DNA from: Lentisphaeria bacterium
Lineage (GTDB): Bacteria > Verrucomicrobiota > Lentisphaeria > Victivallales > Victivallaceae
Direction: 5' to 3'
DNA length: 53,213 nt
Assembly: GCA_900768515.1 (NCBI GenBank)
Contig: CAAGDG010000158.1
Span: 1 to 53,213, forward strand
A program made the translations under genes and the position numbers. Under the pieces are notes generated by a model. It saw only the letters and a list, made by a program, of their open reading frames with translations. It was not told the origin of the DNA and made no database searches. This document shows, piece by piece, positions 45,201 to 52,631 of this stretch; the stretch's first letter is position 1; every line of letters begins with the position of its first letter.

Positions 45201-45910
45201 ATGCCGGAATCGGAAACGTGATTCTCGACCAGACCGTCTATCCGGCCGACTACCGCTGGCGGGGCGGAAAACCGATCCGTCCGGAGGTTCACCAGCGGCT
45301 TCGCACGATCGACATGGAGCCGGGCTATTATGAATTTCTCACATCCGCGAAACTTCCGTGGATTCACATGCACGACCGCTACTGGGAGTCCGCCATCGGC
45401 GCCTCCAACCGCAAGGATCACTGGAGCGACAAGCCCAATGCGCTTCAGGCCCCCTGGTTCCGCGAACAGGGGTGGCGGGTCAGCACGGTCAATCCCGCCG
45501 GGTTCCATGCGATGCGTCACTATGTGCTGCCGCTGCGCTATCAGGACCTGCTCGGCGTCACCAAGGGCGGATTCCTGATCGGAAGCTACGGGATGGAACC
45601 GTATCTGGTGCCGTTCGCGAGAGCGTTCCGCGCACTGCCGGCAAAACGGTTCTCCGATCTGGAAACCGCGTCCGAGGTGGTGAAGGCCCGCAAGCTCGAT
45701 CACGGCGGTTCCACCTACTTTTACGTGGTCAACACCGCGGATGTCCCGGCTGTCGCCGAGGTTTCCGCCGGTTCCGGAAAGGTGATCGATCTGGTCTCCG
45801 GCGGCGAGGTCGCCGTTTCCGGCGGGGCGTTCCGGATCGAACTGGGACCCTATCAGCTCCGCTCCTTCCGGATTCCGGGCGGAGCAACGGTCGGAGTGAC
45901 GGTGAAATGA
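42260..45910 (+). CDS. Large secreted LamG-domain glycosidase-like protein
   Basis: The 1216-residue protein has a signal peptide (FSVAFLSLLVLAAAAGSVA) and a beta-sandwich region to about 190. A LamG/concanavalin-like domain lies near 202-415 (TISLWFKPEW, then WRHLAFTWDENTGEKHLYVNGRRV). An Ig-like segment follows, then a C-terminal TIM barrel from about 690 with IYYEDPAINNGFGVNGTSI, AYPMVWYHGYIGEEYNPRS and KGVVLHLPRHAMLWFGDL. It is probably a secreted polysaccharide-active enzyme, but I do not recognise a numbered GH family or catalytic pair. GAGGAG lies three bases before the ATG at 42260. It overlaps the next gene by four bases. Confidence 0.8.
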   Translation: MKDMKRFSVAFLSLLVLAAAAGSVAPEWGNLKLLTGKSAVFLTENDRRPIRITVEPDRALAAAVVVRPEKEGFALDTAPVFEKGARKVNVCFLTIPEKEFPAARYRLSLTVEGPKGSALALYFEGKTPDGKHFYKMKPATLSGARETFTFDEAVPRKMEELHLRFDFLSPGLYRIFDAGFEAVDAPVPAPVSARKPTARKPELIFYAPFDGNGEAVTAGGRKSPLEERNTVYTEGIRGGALRTSKAAGSMLRYAVSGNLLPDAGTISLWFKPEWKAFAGTSSERSGWRTLLTMDRPASRLGSGAVWFWCWGNLLRGDTSDMRDDYRTSSLILEPGNWRHLAFTWDENTGEKHLYVNGRRVDSRKDGDSPLRLRSAEPAAAAAPIESFFVGGFGESEQADGLIDELKIFSAPLSAEALRREAGTLLPLELEVHSNYLPAGGESLLDFTVLNRGSGPVPVRWRLLDAGGRIVAESAEESLIPRDGSKRFREAVGALAGGRHRLEVPGNSGREGATIWKFREDSPWSVPAGELKLEPVDRVLPDPELGPERFLVIGELRRGTLDGRPYLEAGRERGDRFAVRFQLPDAESAYLIEWEYPDDAKRTADIIAQSSQLKESEYELQTGYAAGDEYRNTGRMLVQRNIYFPRSKDITLVFMSARADAPAAVGEIRIFRIAGGLPDAAVKPAEPVDGWTRTVGIYYEDPAINNGFGVNGTSIDQFETMVDRLIAYMKYSGQNLLAYPMVWYHGYIGEEYNPRSHIPEFAEAFLTKFDAAGLEFMATMNQNNIEIPPGMVTREAVESGALHDSPVAIWDTGKPNPGGWHGTPPNFNILHPDVQKEVLANLDRILKVGAPHPSFKGVVLHLPRHAMLWFGDLKSGYNDYAVEAFEKETGIQVPVDRNDPMRGRLYAEWLLANAREPWIDWRCRKLSEFYRILAERIAAARPDLRLVINSMIPVPEIGAANYTAADFVKVKNREAGLDPRYYAGIGNVILDQTVYPADYRWRGGKPIRPEVHQRLRTIDMEPGYYEFLTSAKLPWIHMHDRYWESAIGASNRKDHWSDKPNALQAPWFREQGWRVSTVNPAGFHAMRHYVLPLRYQDLLGVTKGGFLIGSYGMEPYLVPFARAFRALPAKRFSDLETASEVVKARKLDHGGSTYFYVVNTADVPAVAEVSAGSGKVIDLVSGGEVAVSGGAFRIELGPYQLRSFRIPGGATVGVTVK

Positions 45911-46890
45911 TGCCGCTTCGCTGCTGGAGCCGTCTGGGTGCGGCGCTGCTGGCCGCAATGGCCGTTTCCGGCTGTCGCAACCCCGGGTATACGCCGGAGG
46001 AGGAGGCCGACGCCCGGAAGATTCAGTGGGGCCGCCCCTTCTACGAGAGCGGCAAGGGAACTCCCGCCGAGTACGCCACCAACCAGCGCGGACAGCTCAA
46101 TCACGAGGGGGCGATCGTGCGCGGCGAAATCGACGGGGACTACGCCGCCGCGGTCCGGGCGCTGGCCTCCTGCTACCGGGAGGCGGCGATCGGGTTCGCG
46201 TGGCGGGAACCGCGGACAACGGCGAAGATTCCGGTGCTTCGGGCGATGCCGGTGATCGATGGCGTGGTCGACGAGGAGGAGTGGCGCGACGCGCTGACGT
46301 TCGAAGGGGAGTTCCAGCTCAACTCCCCGGAGCGCACGGCAGGGGAGCCTTCCTGCTGGCGGGTCGGCTGGCGGGGGAACTCCTTCTATGTTGCGGCGCA
46401 GTTCCGGGATCCGGATCTGCAGATTTTCGAATCTCAGGCGACCGGGGACGAGCCGAAGATGTTCAAGGGGGATTCCCTGGAGTGTTTCATCCGGCCCCGG
46501 AGCGACCAGTTTCTCTACTGGGAGTTCATCGCGAATCCGGCCGGTTCGCTCTGGGAGCTTATGCACGTGAACAATCCGTGGGGCGGGTCCGTGACTCTGG
46601 CCAACGCGCTCCGGACCGGCGCCCGTGCCGCGGCCGTCCGAACCGGGGAGGGGTTCTCGGTCGAACTTGTGCTGCCCTTGCAGGAGTTTCACGGAGTCTG
46701 GTGCCGCCGTCCGCCGCGGCCGGGGGACCGGTTCGAATTCATTCTGGTCCGAACCCGGCTGGACAACGGAGTTTACACCAAGAACTCCCCGGTTCCGTTT
46801 CTCTACGACGGTCACAACATCTTCGGTTACATCCGGGCGGAACTCGGCGCCCCCGGCGAGGAGGGTTCGACCGCTCCGGAGAAGGATTGA
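45907..46890 (+). CDS. Lipoprotein with CBM9/DOMON-like carbohydrate-binding domain
   Basis: The 327-residue protein has a signal peptide ending in AVSGC; Cys23 is the likely lipidated residue. After a linker, the domain from about 115 opens with PVIDGVVDEEEWRDAL, the standard start of carbohydrate family 9-like binding domains, then FYVAAQFRDPDLQ, SLECFIRPR and FEFILVRTRLDN. It probably holds a glycan at the cell surface beside the co-transcribed hydrolases. ATGATG overlaps the upstream stop (ATGA), showing coupling. It is the last gene of the operon, ahead of a strong terminator. Confidence 0.85.
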   Translation: MMPLRCWSRLGAALLAAMAVSGCRNPGYTPEEEADARKIQWGRPFYESGKGTPAEYATNQRGQLNHEGAIVRGEIDGDYAAAVRALASCYREAAIGFAWREPRTTAKIPVLRAMPVIDGVVDEEEWRDALTFEGEFQLNSPERTAGEPSCWRVGWRGNSFYVAAQFRDPDLQIFESQATGDEPKMFKGDSLECFIRPRSDQFLYWEFIANPAGSLWELMHVNNPWGGSVTLANALRTGARAAAVRTGEGFSVELVLPLQEFHGVWCRRPPRPGDRFEFILVRTRLDNGVYTKNSPVPFLYDGHNIFGYIRAELGAPGEEGSTAPEKD

Positions 46891-46905
46891 ACCGTGTTTG
46901 CAGAC

Positions 46906-46950
46906 GTGCGCCGGAACCGATTTCCGATTCCGGCGCACAATTTTGTTTTC
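46906..46950 (+). terminator. Rho-independent terminator ending the carbohydrate operon
   Basis: A perfect 11-bp stem (46906-46916 with 46928-46938) with an 11-base loop is followed on the plus strand by AATTTTGTTTTC. It lies between convergent genes; the minus strand lacks a T-tract, so it mainly serves the plus-strand operon. Confidence 0.75.
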
Positions 46951-47851
46951 AACTGATCAGGCGGAGCGCATTCTCGCGGCCGACCCGGCGCAGCTCCTCC
47001 TCATTGAGCAGTTCCAGCGATTCGAGGAAGGCCATGCACTGCGACAGCGTCGACGCGGAAGCGACCAGGCACTGCTTGGCCGGATTGTGCAGTCTGCCGT
47101 CCGGTTCGAGAATCGCGTCGTTCCCCAGCACCCGGCAGGGGCCGGGCGGAAGCCCCGCCGCGCTCGAAGTATCGCTGGTCACGATCACCCGTTCCGCGCC
47201 TTTCACCCGGAGCATCACTTTGATCAGCTCCGCGGGAAGGTGGTGGCCGTCGGTGATCAGCATGGCCGTGAGGCGGTCCTCCGCCAGTCCGGCCCAGATC
47301 GGATTGCGGTGGCGGTCGAGCAGGTTGGGCACGCCGTTCCCGAGGTGGGTCAGCGCAGCGGCACCCGCTTCCGCCGCCGCCGCGATTTCGGCCGACCCGG
47401 CCAGATGGTGGCCTACCGAAATTGCGACTCCCCGCTCGCGCAGACGGCGGATCGCCTCCGGCGCTCCCGGCGTGTCGGCGCCCAGCGTGATCAGCCGCAG
47501 GAATCCTTCGGTGAGGTCGCAGAGCGCGTCGACCGCCTCCGGGGTCGGCGGCAGCGTCCACGCCGGATTGTGCGAACCGATCGCTCCGGGCGAGAGGAAG
47601 GGCCCTTCCAGGTGCAGTCCCGGAATTTCCCGTTCCAGTCCGTGGGTCCGGACCGTTTCGCGGATCAGCGGCAAATTGCGCCGGTAGAGCTCCGGCGCAC
47701 TGGTGATCACCGTCGGAAGAAAGAGCGCGGTTCCCGATTCGAGCATCCACTCCGCCGCCCGCAGAAATGCATCGGCGGTCAGATCCGGCGACGAGAAATC
47801 GACGCCGACGCAGCCGTTGACCTGCAGATCCACCCAGCCGGGGTTATTCAT
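46949..47851 (-). CDS. nagA: N-acetylglucosamine-6-phosphate deacetylase-like protein, barrel-only
   Basis: The 300-residue protein matches the catalytic barrel of NagA: GWVDLQVNGCVGVDF at the start, PTVITS, GLHLEGPFLSPGAIGSHNP, VGHH, THLGNG, DGHHLP and VTSDTSSAAGLPPG. Metal and catalytic residues (Glu in LEGP, the His residues and the late Asp) appear present. It lacks the N- and C-terminal segments (about 50 and 40 residues) that form the small beta-sandwich domain of usual NagA (about 380). NagA releases acetate from GlcNAc-6-P. GGAG lies seven bases before the ATG and it overlaps nagB by eight bases, which supports a genuine start rather than truncation. Confidence 0.83.
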   Translation of the reverse strand: MNNPGWVDLQVNGCVGVDFSSPDLTADAFLRAAEWMLESGTALFLPTVITSAPELYRRNLPLIRETVRTHGLEREIPGLHLEGPFLSPGAIGSHNPAWTLPPTPEAVDALCDLTEGFLRLITLGADTPGAPEAIRRLRERGVAISVGHHLAGSAEIAAAAEAGAAALTHLGNGVPNLLDRHRNPIWAGLAEDRLTAMLITDGHHLPAELIKVMLRVKGAERVIVTSDTSSAAGLPPGPCRVLGNDAILEPDGRLHNPAKQCLVASASTLSQCMAFLESLELLNEEELRRVGRENALRLIS

Positions 47852-48596
47852 ACTGTTTCTCCAGCAGCGAGGCGGAATCGCGGTCGAGGAAGGTGGTCAC
47901 GTCGGCATGGGTCCGCAGGATCGAGGCCGGACAGCGGTTGGTCAGCTCTCCTTCGAGCGCCCCCCTGACCGCTTCGGCCTTGCGCCGGTCCGGCACGGTG
48001 TTGATGATCGCCGCGCTTTTGAGGATCTGGCGCACCCCCATCGAGATCGCCCGTTCCGGCACCGATTCGAGCGTCGGGAACCACCCTTCGCCGAGCTGCT
48101 GCCGACGGCATTTCTCGTCGAGACGGATGATCAGGTAGGGGGTCTCTGTCTCGAAGTCGGCAGGAGGATCGTTGAAGGCGATATGGCCGTTTTCTCCGAT
48201 GCCGATGAAGGCGACGTCAACCGGATGCCGGCGGATGATTTCGCCGAGTTCCGCACAGACTTTTTCCGGATCGGCGGCGCTGCCGTCTACCGGATAGAAC
48301 GCCGCCGGCGGAACCGGCAGCTTCGACACGAACCGCTTCCAGAGGTAGTTGCGGAACCCGGCCGGATGGTCCGCCGGCAGCCCGATGTATTCGTCAAGGT
48401 GGAAGATCCGGATGCGGCTCCAGTCGATGCCCGGCTCCTCCAGCAGCGCGGCGAGCATCTCGAACTGGCTCGCTCCGGTCGCGAGAATGATGTTGGCGCG
48501 TCCGCGGTTCCGGAGCGCCGCGCGGATCTTCTCCGCTCCGGCGGCGGCGGCGGCTTTGCCGAGGGTGACTTTGTCATCGAAAATTCTGACTTTCAT
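47844..48596 (-). CDS. nagB: Glucosamine-6-phosphate deaminase
   Basis: The 250-residue protein has NagB landmarks: ILATGASQFEMLAAL, FHLDEYIGLPADHPAGFR and GIGENGHIAFNDPPADF. It converts glucosamine-6-P to fructose-6-P and ammonia in the cytoplasm. Length is close to the family norm (about 260). The ATG at 48596 has AGAGGAG seven bases upstream; an in-frame ATG at 48617 is less likely. It overlaps nagA, fitting the classical nagBA pair, and follows an oxidoreductase gene by 32 bases. Confidence 0.92.
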   Translation of the reverse strand: MKVRIFDDKVTLGKAAAAAGAEKIRAALRNRGRANIILATGASQFEMLAALLEEPGIDWSRIRIFHLDEYIGLPADHPAGFRNYLWKRFVSKLPVPPAAFYPVDGSAADPEKVCAELGEIIRRHPVDVAFIGIGENGHIAFNDPPADFETETPYLIIRLDEKCRRQQLGEGWFPTLESVPERAISMGVRQILKSAAIINTVPDRRKAEAVRGALEGELTNRCPASILRTHADVTTFLDRDSASLLEKQYE

Positions 48597-48628
48597 GATC
48601 GAACTCCTCTGCTTCATGTTTCCCGGGA

Positions 48629-49528
48629 TTACTGGAGGCAGACCGCCGCCGCCCGACCGCTTGCGAGCGACCGTTCCGCCGCGTCGAGCAGCGCCATGAC
48701 TTCGAGCGAGTCGGCGTGGTCGACCGGCTGCGCCCCCTCGCGGATGAACCGGACGATCTGCCGCAGCAGCATCGCGTAGAACGGCACCCGCTCGGTCACT
48801 TCCGCCAGGACCGCCCGGTTTTTGAGGTCGCGGATCACCGCGCCGTACTGGTAGGCGCCGCGGCAGAGTTCGACCGTGGCCCGCCGGCCGTCCGGATAGG
48901 AGACGACGCCGAGACAGCCGCGTCTGCCGTCGAGCATTTCGACCATCGCCGCACCGCGGCCCATGATCCGCTGGAGCATCTCGAAGGCGTGGACGCCGTA
49001 CCAGACCAGCGAGGAGCCGGACGGCGCCATGCCGAGCGGCCCCCAGACCGCCGCCGATTCCGGACGGACCCCGGCGGCCAGCGCCTGTTCGAGGTCGGCG
49101 TCGAACCGCAGCGCGGAAGCGGTGAAAAACCGGGTCCGGTTCTCCTGTGCGATCCGGAGGATCTCAAGCGAATGGTCGAGGGTATCCGCGAACGGTTTGT
49201 CGAGGAAAACCGGCTTGCCGAGCCCGGCCGCCCGGCGGAAGTATTCAAGGTGGAGCGAAGGATCGTTGATTTCAAGCAGCAGCGCGTCGCACTCTGCGAC
49301 CGCCTCGTCGAAATCTTCGGTGACGGCGACTCCGATACTCTCCAGATAGGCCTGTCGTTCGTCCAGCCCCTTCCGGTTCTGGAACGGGGTCTCGAAGCGG
49401 AGACAGCGGACGGCGCGGAGTTCCGGAATCCGTTCCGCTTCCGGCGTCGCGGGATCCTGCATCAGTTTCGGGAAGGCGACGGAGTGGCTGGTATCCAGCC
49501 CGATGAGAGCGACTTTGATCGGTTCCAT
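48629..49528 (-). CDS. Gfo/Idh/MocA family oxidoreductase
   Basis: The 299-residue protein has an N-terminal Rossmann opening (VALIGLDTSHSVAFPKL, a variant of the usual GxGxxG), the cofactor-proximal LEINDP, and the family's LDKPFADT catalytic-Lys motif near residue 115. It would act on a sugar or polyol with NAD(P). The C-terminal domain is relatively short. It lies between another Gfo/Idh gene and nagB in the same orientation, with GGGAG seven bases before the ATG, suggesting a role in amino-sugar or modified-sugar breakdown. The substrate is unknown. Confidence 0.85.
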   Translation of the reverse strand: MEPIKVALIGLDTSHSVAFPKLMQDPATPEAERIPELRAVRCLRFETPFQNRKGLDERQAYLESIGVAVTEDFDEAVAECDALLLEINDPSLHLEYFRRAAGLGKPVFLDKPFADTLDHSLEILRIAQENRTRFFTASALRFDADLEQALAAGVRPESAAVWGPLGMAPSGSSLVWYGVHAFEMLQRIMGRGAAMVEMLDGRRGCLGVVSYPDGRRATVELCRGAYQYGAVIRDLKNRAVLAEVTERVPFYAMLLRQIVRFIREGAQPVDHADSLEVMALLDAAERSLASGRAAAVCLQ

Positions 49529-49590
49529 GTGGTTTCTCCCGTTGTTTCAGTGAGTTTGCGTTCCATGTTTTTCCGGAGCGACGGGCGCGG

Positions 49591-50667
49591 TCACTCCAGT
49601 TCGGTCCGCGGCAGCGGATTCTGGCGGTGAGCCTCTTCCAGGACGTAGACCTGGCGGCGGACCTCTTCCAGCCGGATCTCCCGTTCCGCCCCGGCTGTCA
49701 GGACATCGTACAGATTCGAGTAGACCCCCCGGCTCAACGTGAGGAAGCCGCTGGCGTTGCTGTTGTTGTCCGCGAAGCTCCAGCTCTCCTCCTGCCAGGG
49801 GAGCGTCTCCGAGCAGTAGCGCCGTTCGAAACTCCACGGCTTCCAGAACTTCTGGCGCGGCGCGGCGGCGGGATCGAAATATTTCCATTTCAGACCGGTC
49901 GCCCCGCCGGTCAGTCCTCCGCAGGTCCCCTGAATGTTGTACTGGTCCCCCTGCGGATAGGCGAGGAAGCTGCTGACCTGGATTTCGATGGTCGGATGAC
50001 CCTCTCCGTAGAGCGTCAGCGCACAGAAGTTGTCGGCGTCGCCTCCGAGTCCGCCGTGGCGCGACGCCATCCGGCAGAACACCTGCGGACAGGCGTCGCC
50101 GAACAGCACGATCGCCTGGTCGACCGGGTGCGGACCGGTGTTGAAAAGATTGCCGGCAAGCTGGTCCTGCCGGGTCTGCCAGTCCCAACGCCGCGCAAAT
50201 CCGCTCCAGTTGGAACGGATGCAGAGAATCTCGCCAAGCACCCCCGAGGCGATCACTTCGCGGATCTTCCGGAAATAGGGGTAGTAACGCGAATTCTGGA
50301 AGGGGAAGAACTGGACGTCGTGCCGGCGGGCGGTTTCAAGAATCCGGTCGAACGCCTCGACCGTCGGTGCGGAAGGTTTTTCGCTGAGCACGTGAAATCC
50401 CCGTTCCAGTCCCGCCAGCGACGCTTCGACGTGGAAGCGGCTCGGCGTCGCGTTGACGAAAAGATCGAAGCCTCCCGCCTCCAGCATCGGCAGATAGGAG
50501 TCGAACACCCGGCAGCCGAAGAGATCGGCCGCATCCTTGCGCCGTTCCGGAAGCGTGTCGGCCGCCGCCACCACCCGGAACCGCGGATCGGTCTGAAGGT
50601 ATTTCGCGTGAATGTCGAACCCGCTGCGCCCGAGGCCGCCGATGGCGATTCGAATCTCTCTGGACAT
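49591..50667 (-). CDS. Gfo/Idh/MocA family oxidoreductase
   Basis: The 358-residue protein has IRIAIGGLGRSGFDIHAKYL at the N-terminus, followed by the VLSEKPSA catalytic-Lys motif near 95 and a GPHPVDQAIVLFGD segment typical of the C-terminal domain. It is a full-length family member, likely NAD(P)-dependent and sugar-directed. AGGAG lies seven bases before the ATG. It is 42 bases after the GntR-type regulator gene and 62 bases before the second oxidoreductase, so all appear co-transcribed. The substrate is unknown. Confidence 0.9.
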   Translation of the reverse strand: MSREIRIAIGGLGRSGFDIHAKYLQTDPRFRVVAAADTLPERRKDAADLFGCRVFDSYLPMLEAGGFDLFVNATPSRFHVEASLAGLERGFHVLSEKPSAPTVEAFDRILETARRHDVQFFPFQNSRYYPYFRKIREVIASGVLGEILCIRSNWSGFARRWDWQTRQDQLAGNLFNTGPHPVDQAIVLFGDACPQVFCRMASRHGGLGGDADNFCALTLYGEGHPTIEIQVSSFLAYPQGDQYNIQGTCGGLTGGATGLKWKYFDPAAAPRQKFWKPWSFERRYCSETLPWQEESWSFADNNSNASGFLTLSRGVYSNLYDVLTAGAEREIRLEEVRRQVYVLEEAHRQNPLPRTELE

Positions 50668-50709
50668 GATTGCTCTCCTGTCGTTTGGGTTGAAATCAAT
50701 CCGTTGGTT

Positions 50710-51705
50710 TCAGGTTTCTCCATTCCGGCGCCGGGGAAAGATCCGTTCGCCGGTTTCCGCCCCCGGCTCTCCGCGCAGCAGCCGGCCGAGCTTGGCCGCC
50801 GCCTCCAGGAAGAGACGGTCGTGGTCCTGCAGAAAGCTGGTCACTTCGACCCCCCAGACATTGCGGTCGAAGTCGTCGTCAAAATCACTGTAGAGGACAT
50901 TTTGTCCCCACGCGGCCCCGTGGATCGTCCCCCAGCGGATTACGCTGCCGGTATGCGCCAGCGAGTCGGAGACGATCAGAAGCGGTTCCCAGTCGGCGCA
51001 GGGCAGGGGGAGTTTCTCCTCCAGCAGCGCAAGTTTCTCCTCAAACCGCGCCGGCATGGTCAGGATCCGGTAGAACGAGTCCGCCTCCCGGCACGCTTCC
51101 ATGAAGCCTTCAAACCGGTAGCCGGTCACTTCCGACTGAAGTTCCGCGCGCAGAAACACCGCCCGCGCCCGGGGATGTTCCCGGAGCCGTTCCGCCGTGA
51201 TCTCCCGGTAGGCCGCATAGTGGTCCACCGACACGAAGGGCACCGTCGGAATCACCCGGTTGATCACCACCTGCGGCCGTTCCCCCCGCAGCGCCTCGAT
51301 CGCCGGGAAAAGCCGCCGCTCCGGACGCAGCCAGAGCACCCCGTCGTAGTCGAACAGCGCATTCCAGCTGGAACGGCGTTCGAACTCCTCTCCCGGGAGA
51401 ATCTGCAAATCGAACCCGCTGCCCCGGCAGGCGGTCGGATCCGCCCCCCCGATCAGCGCCACCCGGGGGAGCCGTTCCCGGTCCGGCGACACGAAGGTGC
51501 CCGAACCCCGGCGGCTGGTCAGCTTTCCGGTCCGGACCAGGGTCCGCACCGCGCGGTCGAGCGTCGCCCGCGCCACCTGGAATTCCGCCATCAGCGTGGT
51601 GCGCGGCGGCAGGGCGCTGTCCGGCGGATAGATCCCATCCCGGATCCGCCGCTCCAGCTCCGCCGCAATGTGCCGAAAAGATTGACGCGGGGTTCCCATT
51701 GTCAC
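50710..51705 (-). CDS. GntR-type transcriptional regulator with LacI-like ligand domain
   Basis: The 331-residue protein has an N-terminal winged helix of the GntR type (FRHIAAELERRIRDGIYPPD, then LPPRTTLMAEFQVARATLDRAVRTL and RRGSGTFV). The remainder resembles a periplasmic-binding-protein-like sensor. It probably represses or activates the downstream amino-sugar genes and itself. The frame opens at a GTG (51705) with GAGG six bases upstream; an ATG two codons later (51699) is an alternative. A good promoter lies at 51754-51781. It is the first gene of the apparent operon. Confidence 0.87.
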   Translation of the reverse strand: MTMGTPRQSFRHIAAELERRIRDGIYPPDSALPPRTTLMAEFQVARATLDRAVRTLVRTGKLTSRRGSGTFVSPDRERLPRVALIGGADPTACRGSGFDLQILPGEEFERRSSWNALFDYDGVLWLRPERRLFPAIEALRGERPQVVINRVIPTVPFVSVDHYAAYREITAERLREHPRARAVFLRAELQSEVTGYRFEGFMEACREADSFYRILTMPARFEEKLALLEEKLPLPCADWEPLLIVSDSLAHTGSVIRWGTIHGAAWGQNVLYSDFDDDFDRNVWGVEVTSFLQDHDRLFLEAAAKLGRLLRGEPGAETGERIFPRRRNGET

Positions 51706-51753
51706 CGTTTTCCTCGTTGGATTTTTTTTCTTATGACTGACTTTCTTTTATAT

Positions 51754-51781
51754 ATTATAATTTGCCTATTCATATTTGCAA
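51754..51781 (-). promoter_or_regulatory. Sigma-70 promoter of the amino-sugar operon
   Basis: On the minus strand TTGCAA and a perfect TATAAT are separated by 16 bases, about 50 bases upstream of the start. The -35 lies within a 10-bp palindrome ATTTGCAAAT (51774-51783), a possible operator for the GntR-type regulator. Confidence 0.7.
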
Positions 51782-51883
51782 ATGGATTTTGGGATTGGGA
51801 GCGATTTTTTTGTCGTGCGGAAACTGCGCTTCCTTTCCGCCGGGGCCCGCAGGGGGGGTACTCTCCGGCAGGCTTCCGGGCCA

Positions 51884-52465
51884 CTACCTGGTGGCGTTGC
51901 CGTTGCGCAGAAAGTAGAAGGCCAGCAGGGAGAAGGGGTCGCCGCTCTCGGCCTCCGGCGCGTGCGGGAGTGAGCCGTCGAAGAAAAGGAGATCCCCCTG
52001 GTTCAGAACGACGCTCTCCGCGCCGACCCGGTAGCGGAAGCGGCCGGAGAGGATGTAGAGAAGCTGGTCCCCCTCGGTGGAGACCGGAACACAGCTCTCC
52101 GAGTTCCCTTCCGTGACCAGCATGACCTGCAGGTGAACCGCGTCGAGCGGCGTCTCAAGAATCATCCGGTAACGGAGACCGTGGTTCTCCTCGCGTTCGA
52201 CCGGCTGCTGTTCATCCGGGTGGATGAGCAGCCAGTTCCGCTTCTCCGAGAGGGAGATGCCTTCAAACAGGGTGGAGAGGTCCGCTTCCAGCGCCCGCGC
52301 GATCTCAAGCAGAACCGGCAGGGAGGGGATTGTCCGGAAATTCTCGATTTTCGAGATCAGACCGGCCGTCAGACCGGTGCGTTCCGCCAGAGCTTGAAGC
52401 GTCAATCGGCGGCTCTTTCGAAGTTCCCGCAGCCGGCAGCCGAGGGTGATCAACCGTTCTCTCAT
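51884..52465 (-). CDS. XRE-family regulator with C-terminal cupin domain
   Basis: The 193-residue protein has an N-terminal helix-turn-helix (LRELRKSRRLTLQALAERTG, then LISKIENFRTIPS) and a cupin near 110-185 (LLYILSGRFRYRVG, then LNQGDLLFFDGSLPHAPE). Such regulators often sense small metabolites and control a neighbouring transporter or enzyme gene. The ATG at 52465 is preceded by GGAG; the open frame to 52543 would add a poorly supported Lys/Phe-rich extension. It diverges from an EamA-type transporter gene, its probable target. Confidence 0.88.
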   Translation of the reverse strand: MRERLITLGCRLRELRKSRRLTLQALAERTGLTAGLISKIENFRTIPSLPVLLEIARALEADLSTLFEGISLSEKRNWLLIHPDEQQPVEREENHGLRYRMILETPLDAVHLQVMLVTEGNSESCVPVSTEGDQLLYILSGRFRYRVGAESVVLNQGDLLFFDGSLPHAPEAESGDPFSLLAFYFLRNGNATR

Positions 52466-52631
52466 TTCTCCGTTCTCCCGATTCTTCTTTTTAAAATAGA
52501 AAGTTGCCGGGAAAAAACAAGATTTATTTTTATAAATATTCAAATTTTAAGAAAAAGCAGTTGCATTTCTTTTATAAAAGTATAATTTATGTCAAAAATT
52601 TTTTACTATTAATCAAATTTGGTCGAACTCT
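52466..52631. promoter_or_regulatory. AT-rich divergent region with a 12-bp palindrome
   Basis: The 166-bp gap is strikingly AT-rich against the GC-rich genes. It contains the perfect palindrome CTTTTATAAAAG at 52569-52580, directly followed by TATAAT at 52581-52586 on the plus strand, and a TTGACA on the minus strand. Spacing of consensus boxes is not ideal for either gene. The palindrome is a plausible operator for the XRE regulator. Confidence 0.5.

Noticed and set aside
51817..51840. 7-bp hairpin GCGGAAA/TTTCCGC between the XRE and GntR-type genes
   Set aside because: The minus-strand sequence after it is A-rich, with no T-tract, so it is not supported as a terminator.
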